NCBI RefSeq assembly: GCF_000559085.1
Contig: NZ_JALN02000001.1
Coordinates: 744,001 to 808,000 of the forward strand
Direction of reading: 5' to 3'
Source of the DNA: Mycolicibacterium aromaticivorans JS19b1 = JCM 16368
GTDB lineage: Bacteria; Actinomycetota; Actinomycetes; Mycobacteriales; Mycobacteriaceae
DNA length: 64,000 nt
The position numbers and the translations under genes are program-made. The notes under the pieces were generated by a model. That model did not search any database and was not told the DNA's origin. It saw nothing but the letters and a program-made list of their open reading frames with translations. Below, one piece after another: positions 10,801 through 19,790 of this stretch. Position 1 is the stretch's first letter. Every line of letters starts with the position of its first letter.

Positions 10801-11264
10801 AATTCCATCTGTTGGGCCGCGGCGACCAATTCGTCCACCGAGGCCGACGGCGCCGACGACGTCAGCACCGGCAGGCCAGCCTCGCGGGCTGCGGCGATCG
10901 CCCGCGCCTTGTTGCCGGTGAGTTCGAGGATCGATGCGTCGGGGCCGACGAAGGTGATGCCCGCCGCAGCGCAGGCGGCGGCCAATTCCGGATTCTCCGA
11001 CAGGAAGCCGTAACCGGGATAGATCGCGTCCGCACCGGCGGCCCGGGCGGTCGCCACGATCTCGTCGACCGACAGGTACGCCCGTACCGGATGGCCGACG
11101 TCGCCGATCTGATATGCCTCGTCGGCCTTCAGGCGGTGCAACGAATTGCGGTCCTCGTACGGGAAAATGGCTACCGTGCCGATGCCCATTTCGTAGGCAG
11201 CGCGGAAAGCTCGGATCGCAATCTCACCGCGGTTGGCCACGAGGACTTTGGAAATCACCCGCAT
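7851..11264 (-). CDS. pca: Pyruvate carboxylase
   Basis: A 1,137-residue biotin enzyme that converts pyruvate, bicarbonate and ATP to oxaloacetate. Domains in order: biotin carboxylase with an ATP-grasp fold (about 1-450, [10 protein letters not shown] loop), carboxyltransferase TIM barrel (about 535-800, [15 protein letters not shown]), a PYC/OADA domain, and a biotinyl domain whose acceptor is Lys1094 in EAMKMEA. Length is that of a full single-chain enzyme. Anaplerotic role; in mycobacteria it balances PEP-pyruvate-oxaloacetate flux. Its stop overlaps the rsmD start. Confidence 0.98.
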   Translation of the reverse strand: MRVISKVLVANRGEIAIRAFRAAYEMGIGTVAIFPYEDRNSLHRLKADEAYQIGDVGHPVRAYLSVDEIVATARAAGADAIYPGYGFLSENPELAAACAAAGITFVGPDASILELTGNKARAIAAAREAGLPVLTSSAPSASVDELVAAAQQMEFPLFVKAVAGGGGRGMRRVTEPSALPESIEAASREAESAFGDPTVFLEQAVVNPRHIEVQILADTYGNVIHLYERDCSVQRRHQKVIELAPAPNLDPALRDQICADAVAFARHIGYACAGTVEFLLDERGRHVFIEMNPRIQVEHTVTEEITDVDLVSAQLRIAAGETLADLGLSQERIAPHGAALQCRITTEDPANGFRPDTGRITTYRSPGGAGIRLDGGTHLGAEVAAHFDSMLVKLTCRGRDFPTAVARARRAVAEFRIRGVSTNIPFLQAVLDDPDFQAGRITTSFIDERPELLTSRTSADRGTKMLKFLAEVTVNSPYRDRPRYYPQDKLPDIDIAASPPPGSKQRLDELGPEGFAKWLKDSPAIGVTDTTFRDAHQSLLATRVRSSGLLKVAPYIARMTPELLSIECWGGATYDVALRFLKEDPWERLSSLREAIPNICLQMLLRGRNTVGYTPYPETVTHAFVDEAARTGVDIFRIFDALNNVESMRPAIDAVRATGSAVAEVAMSYTGDLSNPAETLYTLDYWLRLAEQIVDAGAHVLAIKDMAGLLRPPAAHTLVSALRSRFDLPVHVHTHDTPGGQLATYTAAWHAGASAVDGAAAPLSGTTSQPPLSAIVAAAAHTPYDTGINLDAVCDLEPYWELLRRVYAPFEAGLPAPTGRVYHHEIPGGQLSNLRTQAIALGLGERFEDVENAYAGADRILGRLVKVTPSSKVVGDLALALVGAGITAEEFAEDPGRHDIPDSVIGFLRGELGDPPGGWPEPLRTKALEGRGAAKPEQSLSVEDEKVLGEPGPARQAALNRLLFPGPTKEFEAHREEYGDTSGLSANQFFSGLRHGDEHRIELERGVELIVGLEAISEPDERGMRTVMCIINGQLRPVLVRDTNIAETVPAAEKADRNNPDHVAAPFAGVVTIGVAVDEKVQAGQTIATIEAMKMEAAITAPKGGRVTRVAVGSTAQVEGGDLLVVIGSEGLTGGAA

Positions 11265-11298
11265 ACCCTACCCGCGTGACCGAGCCTGCGGCGGGCGA

Positions 11299-11937
11299 CT
11301 AGATGAGCGTGGACCAGTAGTTCCAGAACCGCACCAGGATCAGCAGGAGCAGCCCGGTGAACCACAGTGTCACGATCGACCAGCGCCAGGTGTAGAGGAC
11401 TCGGGCGACTGCGTTGCCCGCCAGTGGACGAAGCGCGATTGAGGACACGACGACCAACAGCGGGACGGTGACCGACCACACCACCATGCAGTACGGGCAC
11501 AGTGCGCCGATGCGGTAGAGGGTCTGGAAGATCAGCCAGTGGATGAACACCGTGGCCAGCGCCGTGCCCGCGGTGAGTCCCAGCCAATACCACCGCGGCA
11601 GCCGAATTTTGGCCACGGCGAGTACCCCGGTGACCACAACGACGGCGAAGGCGGCGATTCCGATCAGCGGGTTCGGGAAGCCGAACGCCGACGCCTGCGG
11701 CGTGATCATCACCGATCCGCAGGACAGCACCGGATTGATGCTGCAACTCGGCACGTAGGCCGGGTTGACCAGGATCTCGATCTTCTCGATCGTCAGGGTG
11801 GCCGACGCGATCAAGCCGACTACGCCGGCGATCAGCACCCACCAGGCGCTGGCCGGCCGCACAGCGACCCCGCCCGACGGGTCTTTCGACTCGACGGGTT
11901 CGGTCGGTTCGACCGGAGCCGGGGTCGCCACGCTCAT
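11299..11937 (-). CDS. Vitamin K epoxide reductase (VKOR) family protein
   Basis: A 212-residue integral membrane quinone reductase with about five membrane spans. Bacterial VKOR reoxidises DsbA-type thiol oxidases and passes electrons to the quinone pool. The loop cysteines Cys65 and Cys73 and the active-site pair Cys147-Pro-Tyr-Cys150 are all present. It overlaps the upstream DsbA-like gene by 4 bases, so the two partners of the disulfide-forming pathway are translationally coupled. Corresponds in position to Rv2968c. Confidence 0.93.
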   Translation of the reverse strand: MSVATPAPVEPTEPVESKDPSGGVAVRPASAWWVLIAGVVGLIASATLTIEKIEILVNPAYVPSCSINPVLSCGSVMITPQASAFGFPNPLIGIAAFAVVVVTGVLAVAKIRLPRWYWLGLTAGTALATVFIHWLIFQTLYRIGALCPYCMVVWSVTVPLLVVVSSIALRPLAGNAVARVLYTWRWSIVTLWFTGLLLLILVRFWNYWSTLI

Positions 11938-12743
11938 GACGTCGGTGCCGGCGTGGGCTGGGTCGGGCTCGGCGCCGCGGGCGCGTTGTCCAGGCCTGGC
12001 ACATTACCGACGACGGCCTTGACCTTGGCGATCAGATCCTCGGGCGACGCGGGGCTGATGTCCTGGCCGTTGAGCCGGATCGTCGGGGTCGCGGTGATCT
12101 TCGATGCCGCGGCCAGACCCTCGACCATGTCGCTGTACTTGCCGGTATTGATGCACTGCGGAACACCCCCGGCCGCACCGGCCTGCCGGGCCGTCTCGAT
12201 CAGGGCGTTGTTGTCCGGCGCGACGCCGGAGCCCTCCTCGGGCTGCTGGGCGAACAACGCGCCGTGGAATCGGAGGAAGGCGTCCTTGTTCTCGTCGGCG
12301 ACGCAGTAGGCCGCATTGGCGGCGCGCGTCGAATAGTTCTTGTTCGCCGACGAGTTCAGGATCGCGACCATGTTGTAGTCGGCGGCCACAGCGCCGGTGC
12401 TGACCAGTTTGGAGATGGTCGGGCCGAAAGCCTTCTCGAAATCACGGCAGTGCGGGCACTGGAAGTCCTCATAGAGCGACAGAACCGCCTTGGGCTCGTC
12501 GGTGCCGTCCTTCTTGATCAGCTGGGCCGACGTGATCCGCACCGCGTGCGCGTCACCGGCGGCGGCGGTCTTCTTGTCGTGACTCATCACGATGTAGAGC
12601 ACCAGGGCCACGGCGAAGATGACGACGATGCCGGTCAACCCCAGCTGGATGGCCAGGTTGCGCTTACGGTCCTGGGCTTTCAGGTCGTAGCGGGGGGTGG
12701 ATTTCTTGTTGGTGGCCACGGCTGCGCTGATCCTCGCTGTCAA
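11934..12743 (-). CDS. DsbA-like membrane-anchored thiol oxidase
   Basis: A 269-residue protein with a single membrane anchor (about residues 30-53) and an extracytoplasmic thioredoxin-fold domain of the DSBA type. The active site is Cys96-Pro-His-Cys99 in YEDFQCPHCRDF. It should introduce disulfides into exported proteins and be reoxidised by the VKOR-like protein encoded immediately downstream with a 4-base overlap. The C-terminus is Pro/Ala/Thr-rich. Corresponds in position to Rv2969c. The 116 bases upstream, to the esterase gene, presumably hold the promoter. Confidence 0.93.
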   Translation of the reverse strand: MTARISAAVATNKKSTPRYDLKAQDRKRNLAIQLGLTGIVVIFAVALVLYIVMSHDKKTAAAGDAHAVRITSAQLIKKDGTDEPKAVLSLYEDFQCPHCRDFEKAFGPTISKLVSTGAVAADYNMVAILNSSANKNYSTRAANAAYCVADENKDAFLRFHGALFAQQPEEGSGVAPDNNALIETARQAGAAGGVPQCINTGKYSDMVEGLAAASKITATPTIRLNGQDISPASPEDLIAKVKAVVGNVPGLDNAPAAPSPTQPTPAPTS

Positions 12744-12859
12744 GACTAGGTATTGGCGCCTCTAGAGTACCGGCGCTCCTGCCCGCCGAATCCCTTCCCC
12801 GGGTCGCTTCACTCTCCCGCCACCTTCGGCCGGGCGGTACCCCCGGCCCGCGCCGAGAC

Positions 12860-13954
12860 TCAGGCGCGGGTGAGGTGGGCGCGCAGCGCCGAGATCATCT
12901 CGGCATTGCACCGGCTCACCTGGCCGCCCAGCGCATTCAGGTTGAGGAATGCGTGGGTCATCGGACCCATCTGCCGCAGATCGGTCAGGACGCCCGCTGC
13001 CTGCAGCTTTGCCGCGTACTGCTCGCCTTCGTCGCGCAGCGGATCGAACCCCGCGGTGACGACCAGCGCCGGTGCGAGCCCGCTGAAATCGTCGGCCAGC
13101 AGCGGCGACACTCGCGGATCGGTGATGTCGACTTCGGATCCCTCGACGTAGGCGTCGGCGAACCAGTCCATGTTGGCCTTGGACAGCAGGAATCCGTCGG
13201 CGAACAGCGTGCGTGACCGGGTTCCGCCGCGCAGGTCGGTCGCCGGATATATCAGCCACTGCAGGCACGGCTGGCGGCCGCCGCCGTCGCGGGCCAGCTG
13301 GGCCACCACCGCGGCCAGGCAGCCGCCGGCACTGTCGCCGCCCACCGCGATGCGGTCGGGGTCGGCACCCAACTCCGCGGCGTTCAACACGGCCCACAGG
13401 TAGGCGGCGTAGGCGTCGTCGACGGCGGCGGGCGCCTTGTGCTCCGGCGCCAGCCGGTAATCGATGGACAGAACGTGCAGACCGGCGTCGCGGCAGATCA
13501 ACCGGCAGGCCGAATCGTGTGTCTCGAGGTCGCCGAAGACGAAACCGCCGCCGTGATAGAAGACCAGCAGCGGTGCGCCGTCGCCGTCGGCGGGCCGATA
13601 GTGCCGGGCCGGGATGGCGCCGGCCGGACCGGGAATCGCCAGCGGGGAGATCTGAGCGACGTGGATGTCGGCCTCGTCGAGGCTGTCGGTGGCTTCCCGG
13701 TTCTGACGGCGGGTGGCGATCGGATCGCCGGTGACCGCGAGGCTGCTCATGCCGACCGCGCGCTGGGCGGCCAGCATCATCTGGATCGACGGATCGAGGG
13801 TGTTTCCGTCGATCGTGATGGCGCGGCCACCCGACAACAGTCTCTTCACGACGCCCGGCAGGTGCGGGATGGCTTTCACGCCGGCGCGGTTGGCGACCGG
13901 CAAGGCCCTCTTCAGGAACCGGCTTCGCGCGGTCCCGGACACGGTGTCTGTCAT
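12860..13954 (-). CDS. Alpha/beta-hydrolase, LipN-like carboxylesterase
   Basis: A 364-residue esterase of the hormone-sensitive-lipase family (alpha/beta hydrolase fold 3). The oxyanion motif HGGGF is at 134-138, the nucleophile Ser208 in GGDSAGG, the acid probably Asp304 in FDPLRDEG, and the catalytic His334 in MTHAF. The ATG at 13954 is preceded by GAGGACT at a good distance and homologues begin near there. The substrate is likely short-chain esters. It matches the position of lipN (Rv2970c). Divergent from the aldo-keto reductase gene over a 258-base gap. Confidence 0.9.
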   Translation of the reverse strand: MTDTVSGTARSRFLKRALPVANRAGVKAIPHLPGVVKRLLSGGRAITIDGNTLDPSIQMMLAAQRAVGMSSLAVTGDPIATRRQNREATDSLDEADIHVAQISPLAIPGPAGAIPARHYRPADGDGAPLLVFYHGGGFVFGDLETHDSACRLICRDAGLHVLSIDYRLAPEHKAPAAVDDAYAAYLWAVLNAAELGADPDRIAVGGDSAGGCLAAVVAQLARDGGGRQPCLQWLIYPATDLRGGTRSRTLFADGFLLSKANMDWFADAYVEGSEVDITDPRVSPLLADDFSGLAPALVVTAGFDPLRDEGEQYAAKLQAAGVLTDLRQMGPMTHAFLNLNALGGQVSRCNAEMISALRAHLTRA

Positions 13955-14123
13955 TGATAGTCCTCGGTTCTGGTGCGCAGTACCGGTATCGCCGCAGCGT
14001 ACGGGACCTCGACTGTCGGCGGCCTGTCGGCCCCGCCCGCCATCAGCGGTTGACGAATCCGACAATTCGACCTGTTCTCGGCGGCGGCGCGCCGGGCCTG
14101 CTCAAACGACATATCGCCCTGGG

Positions 14124-14129
14124 TACTAT
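14124..14129 (+). promoter_or_regulatory. Possible -10 box of the aldo-keto reductase gene
   Basis: TACTAT fits the mycobacterial TANNNT pattern and lies about 84 bases before the ATG at 14213. No clear -35 hexamer is present at the right spacing. The rest of the 258-base gap between the LipN-like gene and the reductase shows no gene or strong hairpin. Confidence 0.3.
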
Positions 14130-14212
14130 CGTCACCCGAAGTCGGTTGACCCCGGAGCCGATTGCGACGGGTCCTGTCCCCGGCTCATTCGACTCCACAG
14201 ACAGGTGACACG

Positions 14213-15028
14213 ATGCCGGCGGCCGCGATCCCCACCGTCACGCTCAACGACGACAACACCCTCCCCGTGCTGGGCCTCGGCGTCGCCGAGCTGTCCGCCG
14301 AGGAGACCGAGAGCGCGGTGGCCAGCGCCCTGGAGGCGGGTTATCGGCTGATCCAAACCGCGAAGGGCAACGAGGAGGCCGTCGGGCGCGCCGTCGCCGC
14401 GTCGGGTCTGCCCCGCGACGAACTGTTCATCGCCACCAAGCTCGCCACCGAGGACCAGGGTTTCCAGTCGTCCCAGGACGCCATCAGGGCCAGCCTCGAA
14501 CGCCTCGGCTTGGAGTATGTCGACCTGTATCTGATGGACTGGCCGGCCGAGCAGAACGGCAAGTACATCGACGCCTGGGGCGGCATCATGCGGTCCCGCC
14601 AGGACGGTCTGATCAAGTCGATCGGCGTCGCGAACTTCACCCCAGAAAACCTGTCGGACATCATCGACCTGAGTTATTTCTCGCCGGTGGTCAACCAGAT
14701 CGAACTGCACCCGCTGCTCAACCAGACCGAGTTGCGCGCGGTACACGGCGATCGTTCGATCCTCACCGGGGCGTACATCCCGACCGATGAGGGCAAGCTG
14801 ACGGACAATCCCGCGATCGCGGAAGTGGCTGCGGCGCATGGGAAGTCACCGGCACAGGTGCTGATCCGCTGGAGCCTGCAGCAGGGCGATATCGTCGTTC
14901 CGCGGTCGGCTCCGGCACACATCGCCGAGAACGCCGATGTGTTCGACTTCGAACTCACCGCAGCGGAGATCGAGACCCTCAACGGTCTCGACGACGGGAC
15001 CCGCTTCCTGCCGAATCCGGCAGGCTAG
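14213..15028 (+). CDS. Aldo-keto reductase homologue lacking the catalytic tetrad
   Basis: A 271-residue (beta/alpha)8 protein of the AKR superfamily, matching the position of Rv2971. Family members reduce aldehydes with NADPH using Asp, Tyr, Lys and His. Here the HIDTAxxYGNE block reads LIQTAKGNE: Asp is Gln48, the Tyr is lost with a two-residue deletion, and the LIHWP block reads LMDWP, so His is Asp109. Only Lys76 (ATKLA) remains. The SPL loop YSPLGRG is changed to YIPTDEG. The frame is intact and the rest of the barrel is well kept, which points to a selected non-classical function rather than decay. ATG at 14213 follows ACAGGTGACACG. Confidence 0.9.
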   Translation: MPAAAIPTVTLNDDNTLPVLGLGVAELSAEETESAVASALEAGYRLIQTAKGNEEAVGRAVAASGLPRDELFIATKLATEDQGFQSSQDAIRASLERLGLEYVDLYLMDWPAEQNGKYIDAWGGIMRSRQDGLIKSIGVANFTPENLSDIIDLSYFSPVVNQIELHPLLNQTELRAVHGDRSILTGAYIPTDEGKLTDNPAIAEVAAAHGKSPAQVLIRWSLQQGDIVVPRSAPAHIAENADVFDFELTAAEIETLNGLDDGTRFLPNPAG

Positions 15029-15053
15029 GCCCCGCCGCCGAGCCCGCTGTGGC

Positions 15054-16286
15054 TCAGGCGTCCAGCAGCCAGTCGTTCGGGCTGAACAACTCGCAGTGCA
15101 CCCGATCCGTGGCGATGCCGCGGCCGGTCAGCTGGGCGCGCACCGCCTGCACGAAACCGTCGTTCCCGCACAGATAGATCTCTGCGCCGTCGGCGATGTC
15201 GACGTCGTCGAGGTTCATCAGCCCCTCGTGGATCCGGGGGTTGTCGCCGTCGACGTCCTCGGCGTACCAGAGGTCCAGGCTGGCGTCGGGCAGGATATCG
15301 ACGAGTTCACGGTGCCGCTTACGCAACGGGTGGCTCTCCTCGCTGCGGTCTGCGTGCAGCACCTGCACCGGTGCTGCATGTGACTGGCCGACAAGATATT
15401 CCAAAATTCCGATCATCGGCGTGATGCCGATGCCTGCGGAGATCAGCACGACTGGTGCACCACTGCGCGGCTCAGGCAGATCGCCGAACGGCACCGTGAC
15501 GTCGAGCAGATCACCGACCCGGACGCATTCGCGGATCCAGTTCGACACTTCACCTGCCGGGTTTTGCCCGACGGCGTCGACCGGCTTGACCGCAAAGGTC
15601 AACTCGGACGCACCGGGAGCGTTCACCAAGCTGTACTGCCGCAGCTGACGCGCTCCGTCGGGTAGCGTCACGCCAACCGAAACATATTGTGCCGCACCAG
15701 CTCCTGCGATACCGTCGGCTCCCACTGTCACCAGCACCGCACCCGAGGGGTCATCCTCGCGTGCGGTGACCCGCAACCGGCGGAAGACGTCTCCGGCGTC
15801 GACGCCGGCGCCGGCGTACAGATCGCGTTCCAGAGCGATCAGAGTGTCGGCCATGATCCAGTACACCCGGTCCCATGCCGCCGCGACGTCGGCGGTCACC
15901 GTGTCGGCGCCCAGCACCTCGACGATCGCGGCAAACAGGTGCTCGTGCACGATCGGGTACTGGTCGGGCACTATGCCCAGCGACGCGTGCTTGTGGCCGA
16001 TCCGCGACAGCAGTTCGCTGGGGTGCGGCAGGTCCGGATTGACCAGGTGCGTAGCGAAAGTCGCGATCGAGGCGGCCAGGGCCCGCTGCTGGGCTCCCTG
16101 CGCCTGGTTGCCGCGGTTGAACAGGTTGCGCAGGAGTTCTGGATGCTGACCGAACATCCGCCGATAGAACACCGAGGTGATCTCGTCGACGTGCGCGCCG
16201 ACGAGCGGCAGTGTCGCCGTGACGATCTCGGCGTGCTCCGGCTCCAGTTCCTGAACCTCGGCCGCGTCGACTGCGGTGGTGGTCAT
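15054..16286 (-). CDS. hmp: Flavohemoglobin, nitric oxide dioxygenase
   Basis: A 410-residue three-domain enzyme that oxidises NO to nitrate with NADPH and O2. The globin domain covers about residues 1-150 with distal Tyr41 (FYRRMF) and proximal His100 (HKHASLG). The FAD domain follows (RQYSLVNAPG flavin motif), then the NAD(P) domain (SAGIGITPMIGIL; YLCGND near the end). Length matches Hmp. The ATG overlaps the stop of the nsrR gene as ATGA, so regulator and enzyme form one operon controlled by the NsrR site upstream. Confidence 0.97.
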   Translation of the reverse strand: MTTTAVDAAEVQELEPEHAEIVTATLPLVGAHVDEITSVFYRRMFGQHPELLRNLFNRGNQAQGAQQRALAASIATFATHLVNPDLPHPSELLSRIGHKHASLGIVPDQYPIVHEHLFAAIVEVLGADTVTADVAAAWDRVYWIMADTLIALERDLYAGAGVDAGDVFRRLRVTAREDDPSGAVLVTVGADGIAGAGAAQYVSVGVTLPDGARQLRQYSLVNAPGASELTFAVKPVDAVGQNPAGEVSNWIRECVRVGDLLDVTVPFGDLPEPRSGAPVVLISAGIGITPMIGILEYLVGQSHAAPVQVLHADRSEESHPLRKRHRELVDILPDASLDLWYAEDVDGDNPRIHEGLMNLDDVDIADGAEIYLCGNDGFVQAVRAQLTGRGIATDRVHCELFSPNDWLLDA

Positions 16287-16732
16287 GTCAGATTCCCTTC
16301 GGTTGTGAGTTGCAGAACGACGGGCAGCATCTGGCTGCCGACGAGTTCGGCGATCGTGTGACGGTCGAGTTCGGCGTAGAAGGCCTCTTTGGCATCGGCG
16401 AGCACCCGACGCAGCCGGCAGCCCGCGATCAGCGGACAGGCTGACTGGCCGGTGCAGTCGACGACCTCGCGATCACCTTCGAGCCGGCGCACCAGCCAGC
16501 CCAGTGATGCCTCGCGGCCGGCGTCGGTGAGTTCCAGGCCGCCGGCGCGGCCGCGGCGAGAGTGGACCAGCCCCAACTCCGTCAGCCGGGACACCGCTTT
16601 GGCGACATGGTTCTCCGACGCGCCGGCCGCGGCGGCGACCGTTCTGGTGGTGACCCGCTGCTCGCGGGCCTGACCGGTGGCGAGCAGCATCATGGCCCGG
16701 AGACCTAGGTCGGTAAACCTCGTGAGCTGCAT
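16283..16732 (-). CDS. nsrR: Rrf2-family nitric-oxide-sensing repressor NsrR
   Basis: A 149-residue Rrf2 regulator with an N-terminal winged helix and three cluster cysteines at 93, 99 and 105 (CTGQSACPLIAGC). These are the same residue numbers as in the structurally known Streptomyces coelicolor NsrR, whose fourth ligand Asp8 is also present (FTDLG). It should bind a [4Fe-4S] cluster and release DNA on exposure to NO. It overlaps hmp by 4 bases. A perfect GCATC-CGA-GATGC dyad lies 23 bases upstream. Confidence 0.93.
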   Translation of the reverse strand: MQLTRFTDLGLRAMMLLATGQAREQRVTTRTVAAAAGASENHVAKAVSRLTELGLVHSRRGRAGGLELTDAGREASLGWLVRRLEGDREVVDCTGQSACPLIAGCRLRRVLADAKEAFYAELDRHTIAELVGSQMLPVVLQLTTEGNLT

Positions 16733-16744
16733 AAACCCGACGCT

Positions 16745-16750
16745 AGTTTA
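16745..16750 (-). promoter_or_regulatory. -10 box of nsrR-hmp
   Basis: On the minus strand this reads TAAACT, a good TANNNT box 12 bases before the nsrR ATG. The NsrR-like dyad lies 4 bases further upstream, inside the -35/-10 spacer, where a bound repressor would block RNA polymerase. Confidence 0.5.
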
Positions 16751-16754
16751 TTCG

Positions 16755-16767
16755 GCATCCGAGATGC
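16755..16767. promoter_or_regulatory. Candidate NsrR operator
   Basis: A perfect inverted repeat, GCATC-CGA-GATGC, sits just upstream of the nsrR -10 box. The GATGC half-site resembles the GATGCAT halves of known NsrR sites. Position within the promoter spacer and the adjacent nsrR-hmp pair support autoregulation by NO. Confidence 0.6.
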
Positions 16768-16867
16768 GCATTTTCTGCGTGTGGGCTTGAATACACGAAT
16801 CGGTGCGGATTTTTGACCTGCGGTGGCGGCCGCGTGAGCCCGATCGCGAGGGAAACGACCGCGCCGG

Positions 16868-17575
16868 CTAGCGGCTGGGGCAGGTGGCCGCGGCCGAGCG
16901 CAATTCGTCGGCCGAGGCCTGGTCCACCGGCAGTGCGTAACCTCGCAGCACGGCGATGAACTGCATCGCGTACTGGCACCAGAACGCATGATTGGGCGGC
17001 ATCCAACTGCCGGGAGGCTGGTCGCCCTTGTCCTGGTTGACCTGACCGTCGACGGCAAGCAGGTTGGCCGGATCGTTGGCGAATCGGATCCGCATGTCGT
17101 CCGGCCAGTTTCGCGCGCCCATGTCCCACGCGTACGCCAGCGGCACCAGGTGATCGATCTGCACCGCCGCACCGACCTGTGCACCGCGGGTGAACGGGAT
17201 CGTCGCGCTGGTGTACGGGTCGTGCAGGACTCCGGTGGCGACCGCCTGCGGGCAGCGTTTGGTGAACACGAAAGTCTTGTCGACGAGGTCCCGGTCCAGC
17301 ACGTCGTCGCGGGTGTCGCAGCCGTTATGCCCACCCGGCGCGGAGTTGTTGTCGTCCCACGCATCGCCGAATGCCGCGCGCCGATAATCGTTGCCGCGCA
17401 CCCGCTGCGGGATGACGACAATCCCCTCGAGCACGTCGGTTCCCGGCGCCACCGTCGGCACGTCGGCGCGCGCGATCATCGCATCGGGATGGCTGGTCGA
17501 GGACGTCACCTGCACGGAGACGATCACCGACAGCGCCGCAATCACCGCCAGCCAGATCAGGGGCCGCCGTCTCAT
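16868..17575 (-). CDS. Exported HNH-nuclease-like protein (DUF1524/GmrSD C-terminal type)
   Basis: A 235-residue protein with an uncleaved or cleavable N-terminal hydrophobic segment (about residues 5-25), so the bulk should be outside the membrane. The HNH-like core is VQIDHLVPLAYAWDMGA with downstream FANDPANLLAVDGQVNQDKGD and WMPPN, the pattern of DUF1524 nucleases. Four cysteines could form disulfides, consistent with export. It overlaps recG by 4 bases and corresponds in position to Rv2972c. Whether it cuts DNA, and whose, is unknown. Confidence 0.8.
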   Translation of the reverse strand: MRRRPLIWLAVIAALSVIVSVQVTSSTSHPDAMIARADVPTVAPGTDVLEGIVVIPQRVRGNDYRRAAFGDAWDDNNSAPGGHNGCDTRDDVLDRDLVDKTFVFTKRCPQAVATGVLHDPYTSATIPFTRGAQVGAAVQIDHLVPLAYAWDMGARNWPDDMRIRFANDPANLLAVDGQVNQDKGDQPPGSWMPPNHAFWCQYAMQFIAVLRGYALPVDQASADELRSAAATCPSR

Positions 17576-19788
17576 GACTTGTCCAGGTAGTCGATCCGGT
17601 CGCCACCGGTGAACTGGCCGGCCAGGACCGTCATTCCGGGGTTCTCGGGATCGCGGGCGTAGATCGACTGGGCCACCTCACGCGCGTCGACGATGACCTC
17701 GAGGTGCTCGGCCAGGGACAGGAAGCGCAGTGTGATGGGACGGCCGGACTGGTTGAGCCCCAACACGTCTCCCTCGCGGCGCTCCTGGAGGTCGAGATCC
17801 GCCAACTCGAAGCCGTCCAGCGTGCTCGCCACCGCGGTCAACCGGTCGCCGGCTTTGGATCCCTCCGGGAGCTTGGTGGCCAGCAGGCAGAGGCTGGCGT
17901 GCGAACCGCGCCCGATCCGCCCGCGCAACTGGTGCAGCTGGCTGATGCCGAACCGGTCGGCGTCCATCACCACCATCACCGTCGCATTCGGCACGTCCAC
18001 GCCCACCTCGATGACCGTGGTGCACACCAGGACGTCAATATCGCCCGCCCGGAACGCGGCCATCACCGCGTCCTTCTCGTCGGCGGGCAGCTTGCCGTGC
18101 ATCAGGCCCAACCGCAGCCCGGCCAGCGGCCCGTGACCCAGATGCGTGAACAGGTTGACGACCGTCTCGGCGGGTGGGCCCCCCTCCTGTTCGCCCGCCT
18201 TGTCGTCCTCGTCGATGCGGGAGGCCACGACGTAGGCCTGCCGGCCTTCGCCGACCTCTTCGGTGATCCGTTGCCAGGCCCGCGCCAGCCACTGCGGCTT
18301 GTCTTTGATGAAGATCGTGTTGGTGGTGATCGGCTGGCGCCCGCGCGGAAGTTCGCGCAGGGTCGAAGTTTCCAGGTCGCCGTAGACCGTCAGTGCGACG
18401 GTGCGCGGGATCGGGGTGGCCGTCATGACCAGCAGATGCGGGGTCAGTCCCGCAGGGGCCTTGGCGCGCAACCGGTCTCGCTGCTCCACGCCGAACCGGT
18501 GTTGTTCGTCGACGACGACGAAGCCGAGCTTGTGGAATTCGACGGCGTCCTGCAACAACGCGTGGGTGCCGACGACGATGCCCGCCTCCCCGGACGCCAC
18601 CTCGTCACGCACCTGACGTTTCTGGGCCGCCGACATCGACCCGGTCAGCAGTGCGATTCGGGTCGCCCCGTCCTCGCCGCCGAGTTGGCCGGCCATCGCC
18701 AGCGGACCGAGCACACCGCGGATCGACTGCGCATGTTGGGCGGCAAGGACTTCCGTCGGCGCCAGCAACGCGCACTGGTAACCCGCGTCAACCATCTGCA
18801 GCATGGCCACCACCGACACGATCGTCTTACCGGAGCCGACCTCGCCCTGCAGCAGCCGGTTCATCGGCTTGCTCGCGGCCAGTTCGCCGGAGACGACGTC
18901 GAGCACCTCCCGTTGACCCGCGGTCAGCGCGAAGGGCAGGCGCTCGATCAGCGCGGCGGCCAAGCCGTCGTCGCGACGCGGCGCGACGGGACCGGATTCG
19001 GAGAGCTCGCCGTGGCGGCGCTGCGCGAGGGCCCATTGCATCCCGACGGCCTCGTCGAACCGCAACCGCTCACGCGCCGCCTCGCGCTCGGGTTCCCGTT
19101 CGGCGACGTGGATGGCGCGCAGCGCTTCGTCCTCGGAGATCAGACCCCGTTGGCGCACAACGCTTTCGGGCAGCGGATCGGGTATCGGATCCAGCACGGC
19201 GAGTACCTGCTGCACGCAGGCGTAGATGTCCCAGCTCTGGAGCTTGGAGCTGGCGGGGTAGATCGGGAAGAAGTCGCGCTCGAAGGCCGCCATCGACAAT
19301 TCGCCGGCCTCTGAGGTCGAGGTGTCGGCGATCGTCTTGAGCGACTTGCTTCCGAACACCCGTCCCCGCGGCGAGTTCAGCGCCAGGAAGTCCGGGTGGG
19401 TGAGCTGCATGTTGCCCTTGAAGAACCCGACCTCACCGGACAGCATCAGGCGGACGCCCTCGATCAAATCCTTCTTGAGCCACTTGGCGTTGAAGAACGT
19501 CGCGGTGACCTTGCGCCGACCCTTCCCCAGGGTGATCACCAGATACTCACGCCTCGGTTGGCGATTGGTCCAGCGGACCTCGGCCTTCTCGATCTCGCCG
19601 ACCAGCGTGATGTGCTCGCCCTCCTCCGGGGGCGCCTCGTCCTCGCCCCACACCGACATCCCGTGGATGTACTTGCGCGGGTAGTGGCGCAGCAGGTCGT
19701 CGACGGTGCGGATGCCGAACACATCGTCGAGCAGGCCGGCGGCCTTGCCGCCGACGATCCCGTCGAGACGGTCGGTGAGACCCACCAT
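17572..19788 (-). CDS. recG: ATP-dependent DNA helicase RecG
   Basis: A 738-residue branch-migration helicase that regresses stalled forks and processes R-loops and Holliday junctions. An OB-fold wedge domain occupies about residues 1-190, then the helicase core with Walker A GEVGSGKT, the DEQHR box and helicase motifs through RGRIGRGSHASLC (motif VI). Length is slightly above the 690-residue norm. It starts 2 bases after the stop of the DAK2-type gene and overlaps the HNH gene, so all three are probably one operon. Confidence 0.97.
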   Translation of the reverse strand: MVGLTDRLDGIVGGKAAGLLDDVFGIRTVDDLLRHYPRKYIHGMSVWGEDEAPPEEGEHITLVGEIEKAEVRWTNRQPRREYLVITLGKGRRKVTATFFNAKWLKKDLIEGVRLMLSGEVGFFKGNMQLTHPDFLALNSPRGRVFGSKSLKTIADTSTSEAGELSMAAFERDFFPIYPASSKLQSWDIYACVQQVLAVLDPIPDPLPESVVRQRGLISEDEALRAIHVAEREPEREAARERLRFDEAVGMQWALAQRRHGELSESGPVAPRRDDGLAAALIERLPFALTAGQREVLDVVSGELAASKPMNRLLQGEVGSGKTIVSVVAMLQMVDAGYQCALLAPTEVLAAQHAQSIRGVLGPLAMAGQLGGEDGATRIALLTGSMSAAQKRQVRDEVASGEAGIVVGTHALLQDAVEFHKLGFVVVDEQHRFGVEQRDRLRAKAPAGLTPHLLVMTATPIPRTVALTVYGDLETSTLRELPRGRQPITTNTIFIKDKPQWLARAWQRITEEVGEGRQAYVVASRIDEDDKAGEQEGGPPAETVVNLFTHLGHGPLAGLRLGLMHGKLPADEKDAVMAAFRAGDIDVLVCTTVIEVGVDVPNATVMVVMDADRFGISQLHQLRGRIGRGSHASLCLLATKLPEGSKAGDRLTAVASTLDGFELADLDLQERREGDVLGLNQSGRPITLRFLSLAEHLEVIVDAREVAQSIYARDPENPGMTVLAGQFTGGDRIDYLDKS

Positions 19789-19790
19789 GA

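Noticed and set aside
9657..11279. 540-codon plus-strand frame opposite pyruvate carboxylase
   Set aside because: Antisense shadow; the carboxylase on the other strand has full family motifs.
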